Source: Archangium violaceum (GTDB lineage: Bacteria > Myxococcota > Myxococcia > Myxococcales > Myxococcaceae). Taken from it: DNA of 64,000 bases. The DNA lies in contig NZ_CP069338.1 of the NCBI RefSeq assembly GCF_016859125.1, forward strand, positions 3,969,501-4,033,500. The letters run 5' to 3'. The position numbers and the translations under genes are program-made. Of this stretch, positions 19,556 to 25,913 are shown one piece after another (within the stretch, counting starts at the first letter, position 1; every line of letters begins with the position of its first letter). The notes under the pieces were generated by a model. The model had not been told where the DNA came from. It worked only from the letters and a program-made list of their open reading frames with translations, and did not search any database.

Positions 19556-22279
19556 TCAGGGTGACGCCATCTTCTTCCCCGCCTTGCCACGAGCGCGGAG
19601 GAACTCCCGCACGCCCGGCTGGTGGCGGCGATCCGCTTCGATGCACAGCCGGATGGACTCGAGGGCGCGGGAGAGGGAGCGCGGTCCTCCCTCGATGTTC
19701 GCCACGCGGGGCGTCAGCAGGGCCTCGGCCTCGGCGCGCCGATTCTCGTCGCACAGCTCTCCCACCATCTCGATGAGCCCGTTGAGCTCGTCGGAGCGCA
19801 GCTTGCCGGCGAGCTGGTCGAAGTGCTGCTTGTAGAAGTCCCACGCCAGGGCACGCGACTCGGGGGTGGAGAAGGCGGTGCGGAGGATGGCGCTCGTGTC
19901 GCGCACGTCGAACGCGTCTCCGGTCACCAGCGCGAGCGCCTCCTTCACGAGGGCCGGGTCGCGGAAGGCACCCAGCGTGGCGAGCAACCTGGAGCGCTCG
20001 TTGCGGTCCTTCGTCGCGCGGGCCTGGGCGAGCATCGTGTCGAAGAGGGCGCGGTCTCCGTTGCCCGCCGCCACACGCAGGGCCATCCAGACGGTCTCCG
20101 GGTTCACGGACTTGCGGTCCGCGAGCCACGCCCGGGCGAGCCGGTCCGCCTCCCGGCTCAGCGCCGCTTCCCCCTTCGAGGCGACGTAACCGACGAGCAG
20201 GTTGCGTACCTGCTTCACGTCATCGCTCTCGCCCGGCCTGGGGGTCCAGCCCAGGGCCCGCGCGCGGGGGCCGTAGAGCTCACGGAGCCACGCCAGGTAG
20301 CGCTGACGGTCTTCCTCGGGGAGCAACTCCCGGTGGATGCCGGTGACGAATCGGATGCCGCTCTGGACAACGAGGCGGTGGGGGTCCGCGGCGGTGGCGG
20401 GGACGAGCTTCAGGGCCTCGCCGAGCGGCAGATCCCCCCGGTCCACGGCGGCCTTCACGTCGGCCAGGAAGGCCAGCTGCTCCGCGGTCGTCAGCGTCCC
20501 CCGGGGAGCGGAGATCAGCCCGGCGAGCTGCTCGCGCGAGTAGCCCACGCGGTAGTAGCCCGTGCCGTCCGCGTTGAGGAGGAACCACGAGGGGCAGCCC
20601 GGGAGGGGCAGCTCCAGCTCACCCGTGGTTCCGGTGAGCAGCGTGCAGGCGCGCGTGACGTCCTTGCCCCTGCCGGCGCGTACGCATACGGGGATGCTCC
20701 ACGTCCGCGCGGTGGAGCCACCGGAGCCCGCGGGGAGGTAGCGCTCCTGGGAGAGCTTCAGCCGCGGAGCCTTGCCCGCCTCGCACTGCGCGCTGGCGGA
20801 GACGCGGGGCACACCCGGCTGGTCGATGTAGCCGCGGAAGACGCGGGCCGCGTCGGGCCCGAGCGAAGCGCTCATCGTGGCGAGGAAGTCCTCCGAGGTG
20901 GCCACGCCCCAGGCGTGCTCGCGCACCCACGTGCGCAGCATGCCGCGGACGCCCTCCCGGCCGAGCCAGCCCTCGAGCATGGTGAGCAGCGCGGCGCCCT
21001 TGGCGTAGGTGGTGCCATTGTCGAAGGAGCCGATGATGTCGTCGTTGGTGGTGATGGGCTTGCGCACGGGCGGCGAGGTGGTGAGCGAGTCCGTCTCGAA
21101 CGCGAACGCGGCGGAGTTGGAGCGGCCCTCCAGCTCGAAGAGCCAGCCCGGCTCGAGCCGGTCGGTGATCTTCTGGTCCAGCCACGAGGTGAGGGACTCG
21201 TTGAGCCAGATGTCGTCCCACCACTGGCAGGTGACGACGTCGCCGAACCAGTAGTGGCCCAGTTCGTGGATGGCGATGTTCGCGTAGGACTTGCGGCGCT
21301 GCGGCGTCTCCTCGCCCGGGGGGATGAGGGTGAGGGGCTGGCCGAGCGCGACGATGCCGGGGTGCTCCATGGTGCCCCAGAAGCGGGGGACCACCGCCAC
21401 GTCGAGCTTCTCGTAGGGGTAGGTCTGGTCGAAGAAGTCCTCGAGCAGCGTGATGATGCGCGGGGTGACACGGGCCGCGTAGGCCGTCTCGGCGCCCCGG
21501 CCGCGAGGGACGATGAAGCGCAGCGGGACATGGGCGCGCCCGATGGGGCCGCCGTCCACGAGGTCGAAGGGGCCCACCACGAAGGCCACGAGGTAGCTCG
21601 GCATCGGGCGGCTCTCGGCGAAGGTGACGCGCTTGAGGCCCCCGGGCAGCGGCTCCTCGGAGACGACGGCGTGGTTGGCGAGCGCCACGTGCTCCTGCTT
21701 CACCGTGAAACGCAGGCGCCAGGGCACCTTGAAGCCCGGCTCGTCGAAGCAGGGGAAGGCGCGCCGCGCGTCGATGGGCTCGAAGAAGGTGTAGAGATAG
21801 GACTCGCCGCCCTCCTCCACGGCGTAGAGGCCCTGGCTGCGCTCGCGGTCCGCGCGTCCGATGAAGGCGAGGGTGAGCTGGGCCTGTCCGGCGCCGAGCG
21901 TCTCCGGGAGCAGCAGCCCGAGGCGGCCCTCCGTGGCGGTGACGGCCCGGGCCTCCAATGTGCGGCCTCCGGTGAGGACGCTTGCGTGGGTTATCTGGAG
22001 GTCCTGCGCGTGCAGCCACACCTGGTGCACGGGCTCACGCACGTCCACGTCGATGGTGACGATGCCGGCGTAGGTGGGCTCGGCGGGGAGGAGCGTCAGG
22101 TCCAGCGCGTAGCGCACCGGCCGCACGGAGTCGGGCAGGCGCAGTTGTGGGGGCTGGGGCTCGGGCCACGCGGGAGCGGTGGCCTCGGACGAGGGCGCCC
22201 CGGAGGCCGGTGGGGCCTCGGGCGCATGGGTACAGCGGAAGGAAACGAGTGCGACGAGAACGACGAGTAGCCAGCGCAT
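19556..22279 (-). CDS. M1-family aminopeptidase, exported
   Basis: Zinc aminopeptidase of the M1 (gluzincin) family, 907 residues. The zinc site is intact: HELGH at residues 338-342 and the third ligand E361 in WLNES, the expected HExxH-x18-E spacing. The exopeptidase motif, usually GxMEN, reads GTMEHPG (302-308), so the Asn is His. The N-terminal beta domain, catalytic domain, and C-terminal helical ERAP1-like domain are all present. An N-terminal hydrophobic segment ending in SFRC suggests export and possibly lipidation, although Arg before Cys is not a good lipobox. The start lies about 20 bases from the permuted tRNA array. Confidence 0.88.
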   Translation of the reverse strand: MRWLLVVLVALVSFRCTHAPEAPPASGAPSSEATAPAWPEPQPPQLRLPDSVRPVRYALDLTLLPAEPTYAGIVTIDVDVREPVHQVWLHAQDLQITHASVLTGGRTLEARAVTATEGRLGLLLPETLGAGQAQLTLAFIGRADRERSQGLYAVEEGGESYLYTFFEPIDARRAFPCFDEPGFKVPWRLRFTVKQEHVALANHAVVSEEPLPGGLKRVTFAESRPMPSYLVAFVVGPFDLVDGGPIGRAHVPLRFIVPRGRGAETAYAARVTPRIITLLEDFFDQTYPYEKLDVAVVPRFWGTMEHPGIVALGQPLTLIPPGEETPQRRKSYANIAIHELGHYWFGDVVTCQWWDDIWLNESLTSWLDQKITDRLEPGWLFELEGRSNSAAFAFETDSLTTSPPVRKPITTNDDIIGSFDNGTTYAKGAALLTMLEGWLGREGVRGMLRTWVREHAWGVATSEDFLATMSASLGPDAARVFRGYIDQPGVPRVSASAQCEAGKAPRLKLSQERYLPAGSGGSTARTWSIPVCVRAGRGKDVTRACTLLTGTTGELELPLPGCPSWFLLNADGTGYYRVGYSREQLAGLISAPRGTLTTAEQLAFLADVKAAVDRGDLPLGEALKLVPATAADPHRLVVQSGIRFVTGIHRELLPEEDRQRYLAWLRELYGPRARALGWTPRPGESDDVKQVRNLLVGYVASKGEAALSREADRLARAWLADRKSVNPETVWMALRVAAGNGDRALFDTMLAQARATKDRNERSRLLATLGAFRDPALVKEALALVTGDAFDVRDTSAILRTAFSTPESRALAWDFYKQHFDQLAGKLRSDELNGLIEMVGELCDENRRAEAEALLTPRVANIEGGPRSLSRALESIRLCIEADRRHQPGVREFLRARGKAGKKMASP

Positions 22280-22298
22280 GGTGCGCGAGGCTAGGAGG

Positions 22299-22325
22299 TT
22301 TGCGCCCGAGTGAAGAAGCCGTTTT
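22299..22325 (-). ncRNA. Permuted-tRNA flank, downstream half (unit 2)
   Basis: After the 5' exon comes AAAACGGCTTCTTCACT (17 nt), then CGGGCGCAA, which pairs with the strand at 22434-22443 upstream of the 3' exon (7 bp with one G-U, a mismatch, then 2 bp). The same 17-nt element, with identical spacing, follows unit 1. Proposed to be half of a processing element. Confidence 0.65.
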
Positions 22326-22407
22326 TGGAGTCTCCTGCTCTACCCCTGAGCTACCTCCCCATGAAGCGAGTGGGGAGGACCGGACTCGAACCGGCGGCCT
22401 GAAGATT
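22326..22407 (-). tRNA. Circularly permuted tRNA gene 2: Trp(CCA) or Arg(CCU)
   Basis: The minus strand gives first the 3' half (22407-22371): anticodon 3' strand TCTTC, variable AGGCC, T arm GCCGG-TTCGAGT-CCGGT, acceptor CCTCCCC, base 73 A. A 10-base linker (CTCGCTTCAT) follows, then the 5' half (22360-22326): acceptor GGGGAGG, TA, D arm GCTC-AGGGGTA-GAGC, A26, anticodon 5' strand GGAGA and loop CTCCA. Rejoined, the acceptor pairs 7/7 and the anticodon stem GGAGA/TCTTC pairs with one wobble; the T stem is complete. The joint falls in the anticodon loop: depending on it by one base, the loop is CTCCAAA (Trp) or CTCCTAA (Arg). No CCA is encoded. Confidence 0.8.
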
Positions 22408-22443
22408 AAGTGGGCTTGTGTGGCCTCTTCGGCCGGACGCGAA
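22408..22443 (-). ncRNA. Permuted-tRNA flank, upstream half (unit 2)
   Basis: Strand TTCGCGTCCG, which pairs with the downstream half, is followed by a 26-nt stretch containing CCGAAGAGGCC and ending CACTT right at the 3' exon. Unit 1 has the same 26-nt layout without gaps, 21 of 26 positions identical. Here GGCC-GAAGA-GGCC can also form a small local hairpin. Confidence 0.65.
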
Positions 22444-22460
22444 TGCTGTCAGAGAAAAAT

Positions 22461-22487
22461 GAAACGCCCGAGTGGGGAAGCCGTCGA
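22461..22487 (-). ncRNA. Permuted-tRNA flank, downstream half (unit 1)
   Basis: After the 5' exon comes TCGACGGCTTCCCCACT (17 nt, same length and pattern as unit 2), then CGGGCGTTTC, which pairs over 10-11 bp with 22594-22604. The run ATTTTTCTCT that follows could end transcription or separate the two units. Confidence 0.65.
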
Positions 22488-22567
22488 ACTGCTCGATCCC
22501 AAATCGAGTGCCTTACCATTCGGCCACCCAGCGCATGGAGAGCGCCGGGGTTGGATTCGAACCAACA
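22488..22567 (-). tRNA. Circularly permuted tRNA gene 1: Pro(UGG)
   Basis: The minus strand gives the 3' half first (22567-22542): one variable-loop base, T arm GTTGG-TTCGAAT-CCAAC, acceptor CCCGGCG, base 73 C. After the linker TCTCCATG comes the 5' half (22533-22488): acceptor CGCTGGG, TG, D arm GCCG-AATGGTA-AGGC, A26, anticodon arm CTCGA-TTTGGGA-TCGAG, then CAGT. Rejoined, the acceptor pairs 7/7 (one wobble), the anticodon stem 5/5, the T stem 5/5, and the variable loop is the canonical 5 bases (CAGT+T). Anticodon TGG with G37 and the C1-G72 pair fit proline; C73 instead of the usual A73 is odd. No CCA is encoded. Confidence 0.82.
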
Positions 22568-22604
22568 AAGTGAGCGTGTAGGGCCTCTTCGGACGGGCGC
22601 TTCA
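22568..22604 (-). ncRNA. Permuted-tRNA flank, upstream half (unit 1)
   Basis: Strand TGAAGCGCCCG pairs with the downstream half and so encloses the whole permuted pre-tRNA. It is followed by 26 nt with CCGAAGAGGCC and a terminal CACTT abutting the 3' exon, matching unit 2 gap-free. The enclosing helix differs in sequence between the units but keeps pairing, as expected of a conserved RNA fold. Confidence 0.65.
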
Positions 22605-22656
22605 AAGCTTTTGCCTATGCCTGAAGGGACGCGGCGCTCCGGTCGGACCTGACACG

Positions 22657-23688
22657 CTATTTTCCGGGGGATTTCTCCGGCGCGGGCGCCTTGGGCTGCT
22701 TGGGCTGGCGGAACATGGCGCACGGGTCCTCCCGCTCCTCGGCGGGGGTGAACCAGACATAGTCATACGGGAGCTGCCCGGGACTATCGGGGGGCGCGTA
22801 ATCGCGTGGCTCACGGGCCTCGGGGGAGACCTCGATGAAGGCCAGGCTGCGCACCGGGAGCTCGGGGGCACGTCGGACGAGCTGCGCGGGGACACCGCGG
22901 TCGGTGCGTGCGTGGCCGTTGCCCGTGATGAGCAGGGCGCCGTCTTCCGTGGCGGTGGTCAACAGGCGATCGGCCATCTGCGCGTCGCGCGCCCGCTGGG
23001 CGAGCACCATCGGCTCGAGCATGGACTCGGGCAGATGGCCGCAGTGGGACTCGTGCATCTCCGCGCGCATGGCGCGGGCGACGTCCTCCGGCAGGGGCGT
23101 CTCGAGCCCGAGCCGGGCGCGTGTTTCCGGAGACATGGCCTCGAGGCCCCGGGTGACGAGCTCCTTCACCTGGGCCAGCGGGAGGTTGGCGCCGATGATG
23201 CGCAGGCCGCGCTCGGTGCCCACGGCGAAGATGGGACGGTAGAGAGACCAGTCGGGCCAGCCGCTCTTTTCCCAATCAACGGCCTGGGCGATGGCATCCG
23301 GCTCCCGGGGCGAACGGGCGAGTGCCTCGTCGATGAGGGGTTGCTGCTCCACGTCGAGCATCTCGAAGGCGAGCACGGGCTCGCGGCCAGAGCCGGTGAG
23401 TGCTCGCACCAGCTCGGCCTGCAGGCGGTGGTGATCGGGGTTGTCGTGCTGCTCGCCGAGGAGCACGAAGCGGGCCCGGGAGAGCTCCGCCGCCAGCGCG
23501 GGCTCCTCTACCCAGCGGCCCTGCCGCGCGTCCCAGATTCTTCCCACCAGGGGATGGTCGCGGTGCAGCGTGCCGAGCCACTCTTCCGTCCTGGACCCGG
23601 GCGCGTTGCCACGATTCGCGGAGGAAGAGGCACAGCCACAGGCCAGGAGGAGGGCGAGGCAGAGTCGAGGGAAGGTGGGGGTACTCAT
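22657..23688 (-). CDS. ChaN-like (DUF399) lipoprotein
   Basis: Predicted 343-residue lipoprotein (signal ending LLACGC) of the ChaN/DUF399 family, haem-binding and iron-linked in Campylobacter. Family landmarks seen are FVLLGEQHDNPDHHRLQ, FEMLDVEQQP, W..SGWPDWSLYRPIF, IIGANLP and ITGNGHARTDRGVP. The C-terminal 60 residues are proline-rich and probably flexible. The gene ends about 50 bases before the permuted tRNA array on the same strand, so its transcript may run into it. It diverges from the GNAT gene, with an inverted repeat in the promoter region. Confidence 0.82.
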   Translation of the reverse strand: MSTPTFPRLCLALLLACGCASSSANRGNAPGSRTEEWLGTLHRDHPLVGRIWDARQGRWVEEPALAAELSRARFVLLGEQHDNPDHHRLQAELVRALTGSGREPVLAFEMLDVEQQPLIDEALARSPREPDAIAQAVDWEKSGWPDWSLYRPIFAVGTERGLRIIGANLPLAQVKELVTRGLEAMSPETRARLGLETPLPEDVARAMRAEMHESHCGHLPESMLEPMVLAQRARDAQMADRLLTTATEDGALLITGNGHARTDRGVPAQLVRRAPELPVRSLAFIEVSPEAREPRDYAPPDSPGQLPYDYVWFTPAEEREDPCAMFRQPKQPKAPAPEKSPGK

Positions 23689-23812
23689 CGTGGGAAGCAG
23701 TCAGCCACTTCCCTCGCGGAGGGGCCATGGTCCGGGGGCCGGGGCGCTCAGCGGAGAACACCCGGTCTCGCGTCGAAAGGCAGACGGGCCCGCCGGGCTC
23801 GCTCTTCGCCGA

Positions 23813-23833
23813 CTTGTCCGACTGTCGGACAGG
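23813..23833. promoter_or_regulatory. Inverted repeat between divergent genes
   Basis: TGTCCGA-CTG-TCGGACA, perfect 7-bp arms (9 with a wobble at the edge), between the ChaN-like and GNAT genes. The size and symmetry suit a dimeric repressor such as a TetR-family protein; no such gene is in the window. Confidence 0.4.
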
Positions 23834-23888
23834 TGCGTGAAGAACGCGGCCGGGAGGTGTCTGTCTTCAACGGTTGTAGAGTGACGGG

Positions 23889-24326
23889 ATGGAAAGCCTG
23901 AACGCGGTGACACTGACGGTGGAGCAGGCGCCCTCCGACGAGGAGCTCCGGGCCCTGACGCGGAGCCTGCTGGCGTACAACCACACGCATGTCCCGCAGG
24001 AGAACGCGCGGGCCCTGGCGGTCTTTCTCCGTACGGAGGAGGGGGCCCTGCTCGGAGGCGCCAGGGGCTACACCCACTGGGACTGGCTCTTCGTGAGTCA
24101 CCTGTGGGTGGACGAGCGCCTGAGGGGAAGGGGTTGGGGCCAGCGCCTGATGGCGAGCATCGAGGAGGCGGCCGTGCGGCGGGGGTGCCACGCGGCGCAC
24201 CTGGATACCTTCAGCTTCCAGGCCCTGGGCTTCTACGAGAAGCTCGGTTACGAGCGATTCGGGACACTGCCGGACTACCCGCGGGGTGAAAGTCGCTACT
24301 TCCTCTGGAAGCGCCTGGGGGGGTGA
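23889..24326 (+). CDS. GNAT-family N-acetyltransferase
   Basis: A 145-residue acetyl-CoA-dependent acetyltransferase. Motif A is clear: LWVDERLRGRGWGQRLMASIEEAA, with the R/Q-x-x-G-x-G/A loop RGRGWG, and motif B region ALGFYEKLGYERFG closes the fold. The acceptor cannot be told. The start is an ATG at 23889 with a weak ribosome site. The aminotransferase gene follows 42 bases later on the same strand, possibly in one transcript. Confidence 0.82.
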   Translation: MESLNAVTLTVEQAPSDEELRALTRSLLAYNHTHVPQENARALAVFLRTEEGALLGGARGYTHWDWLFVSHLWVDERLRGRGWGQRLMASIEEAAVRRGCHAAHLDTFSFQALGFYEKLGYERFGTLPDYPRGESRYFLWKRLGG

Positions 24327-24368
24327 GTTACGTCCCTTCCCGCGATCAACCGAGAGAGAGGAAAAGCC

Positions 24369-25538
24369 GTGAGCGAGCGAGATCTGCTGATGATTCCCGG
24401 CCCGGTGGAGTTCGACCCGGAGGTGATGCGTGCGCTGGGCGCGAAGACGGCCAGCCACGTGGCCCCCGAGTTCATCTCCGTGTTCGGCCGGGCGCTGAAG
24501 AGGTTGCGCGAGGTGTGCCTGGCGCCGTCGGCGCAGCCCTTCGTGGTGTCCGGCAGCGGCACGCTGGCCATGGAGCTGGCGGTGGCCAACCTGGTGGAGC
24601 CGGGCGACCGCGCACTGGTGGTGAACACCGGGTATTTCAGTGACCGGATGGCCACACTGCTCGAGCGCCACGGCGCGGAGGTGTCGCAGGCGCGATGTGA
24701 GCCGGGCGAGGCGCCGGAAGTGGAGGCGGTGGAGCGGATGCTGGCGGATGGCCGCTTCAAGGTGATGACGGTCACCCACGTGGATACGAGCACCGGAGTA
24801 TTGGCGCCAGTGGAGGCGCTGGTACGAGCGGCGAACCGGCACGGGGTGCTGTCGGTGGTGGACGGGGTGTGTGCCACCGCGGGGGAGACCTTCCACCAGG
24901 ACGCGTGGGGCGCGGACGTGTACCTCACCGCGAGCCAGAAGGCGATTGGCGTGCCGCCGGGCCTGGCGCTGCTCACGGTGAGCCCGCGTGCGATGGCCGC
25001 GTGGCGGGCCCGCCGGACTCCGGTGCGCTCGTTGTACGCGGACTTCAGCGAGTGGCTCCCCATCATGGAGGCGTACGAGGCCGGCCGCGCCGCCTACTTC
25101 GCCACGCCGCCCGTCAACCTGGTGTGCGCGCTGGACGTGAGCCTGGGGCAGATCCTGCGCGAGGGAATGGAGGCGCGCTTCGCCCGTCATCGCCGCATGG
25201 CCCAGGCCTTCCGCGCCGGGTGGCGGGCGCTGGGGCTGCGGACGCTGCCCGTGTCCGAGTCGGTGACCGCGCACACGCTCAGCGCGCTGTACTTCCCGGA
25301 GGGCGTGGACACCACGGTGCTCGGCCGGGTGCGTGAGCAGGGCGTGGTGCTCGCCGGGGGACTGCATCCGCAGCTCAAGACGCGCTACTTCCGCGTGGGG
25401 CACATGAACGTGGTGAGCCCGGGAGATGTGCTGGCCACGGTGGGCGCGGTGGAGCGGGCGCTCGCGGCCGCGGGGCACCGGGCGGAGCCGGGTGTCGGCG
25501 TGGCGGCCGCGCAGGCGGAGCTGGTCTCGGCGAAGTGA
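24369..25538 (+). CDS. Class V aminotransferase (alanine-glyoxylate/serine type)
   Basis: PLP-dependent aminotransferase, 389 residues, resembling alanine-glyoxylate and serine-pyruvate aminotransferases. The N-terminus IPGPVEFDPEVM, VSGSGTLAMELAVANL (cofactor phosphate region), VVDGVCATAGE with the pyridine-nitrogen aspartate, and ASQKAIG with the Schiff-base lysine K191 are all in place. The C-terminal RVGHMN motif carries the substrate-carboxylate arginine. The GTG at 24369 is supported by GAGAGAGGA upstream. It could supply glycine or serine; substrate is not certain. Confidence 0.87.
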   Translation: MSERDLLMIPGPVEFDPEVMRALGAKTASHVAPEFISVFGRALKRLREVCLAPSAQPFVVSGSGTLAMELAVANLVEPGDRALVVNTGYFSDRMATLLERHGAEVSQARCEPGEAPEVEAVERMLADGRFKVMTVTHVDTSTGVLAPVEALVRAANRHGVLSVVDGVCATAGETFHQDAWGADVYLTASQKAIGVPPGLALLTVSPRAMAAWRARRTPVRSLYADFSEWLPIMEAYEAGRAAYFATPPVNLVCALDVSLGQILREGMEARFARHRRMAQAFRAGWRALGLRTLPVSESVTAHTLSALYFPEGVDTTVLGRVREQGVVLAGGLHPQLKTRYFRVGHMNVVSPGDVLATVGAVERALAAAGHRAEPGVGVAAAQAELVSAK

Positions 25539-25643
25539 GGCGAGCCGGCGCGGAGCCGAGGAAGGTGAGGGGAGAACGATGGAGCCTCTTCAGAGGAAAT
25601 CTGGCCTGTCCGCGCTGTGGTCGTCACGGTCTGACCCGTCCCG

Positions 25644-25808
25644 ATGACAAGGACCTGCTGCTGGACGCGTCCTCTCTTCCCGGCCACCTGGACCTTGTTC
25701 CGGCTGGAGGACTTCTCCACCACGATCGTCTGCACCGAGCGCTTCGCCGATGCCTGCCAACGGCTGGGCCTGGACGGCGTCACCTTCCACCGCCTGGCCA
25801 GCGCCTGA
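25644..25808 (+). pseudogene. Remnant of an Imm11/DUF1629-like immunity protein
   Basis: A 54-codon stretch ends LFRLEDFSTTIVCTERFADA followed by CQRLGLDGVTFHRLASA and a stop. This looks like the conserved C-terminal end of the Imm11 (DUF1629) proteins abundant in myxobacteria, whose last strand is usually G..G..F.R. The N-terminal 100 or more residues of such proteins are missing, and the remaining 375-base gap has no other gene. I read it as the tail of a deleted gene. Confidence 0.45.
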
Positions 25809-25913
25809 GGCTCCTCCCGTCCCATTGCAGGCAAGCCACCGTCCCCCGCTCGTCTCCCGGGAGCGTGGAACGGGTTGAAGGGGGGGCCGTCCACCTACAC
25901 CCTTCAGGGGAAC

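Noticed and set aside
19622-22270. An 882-residue plus-strand open frame across the aminopeptidase gene
   Set aside because: Antisense shadow; the minus strand has the HELGH site and full domain order.
22326-22533. Reading the two tRNA pieces at 22488-22533 and 22371-22407 as one ordinary tRNA with an intron between its halves
   Set aside because: The acceptor strands CGCTGGG and CCTCCCC do not pair, whereas each pairs perfectly with the other half lying on its opposite side, so the permuted reading is the only one with complete stems.
22299-22604. Group I or group II intron interrupting the tRNAs in permuted form
   Set aside because: The flanking pieces total only about 70 nt per unit and lack the size and core elements of those introns; the intron-like end is CACTT, not the terminal G of group I introns.
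22606-22656. A dedicated promoter for the permuted tRNA array
   Set aside because: No convincing -35/-10 pair in the 50 bases after the ChaN-like gene; read-through from that gene remains equally possible.
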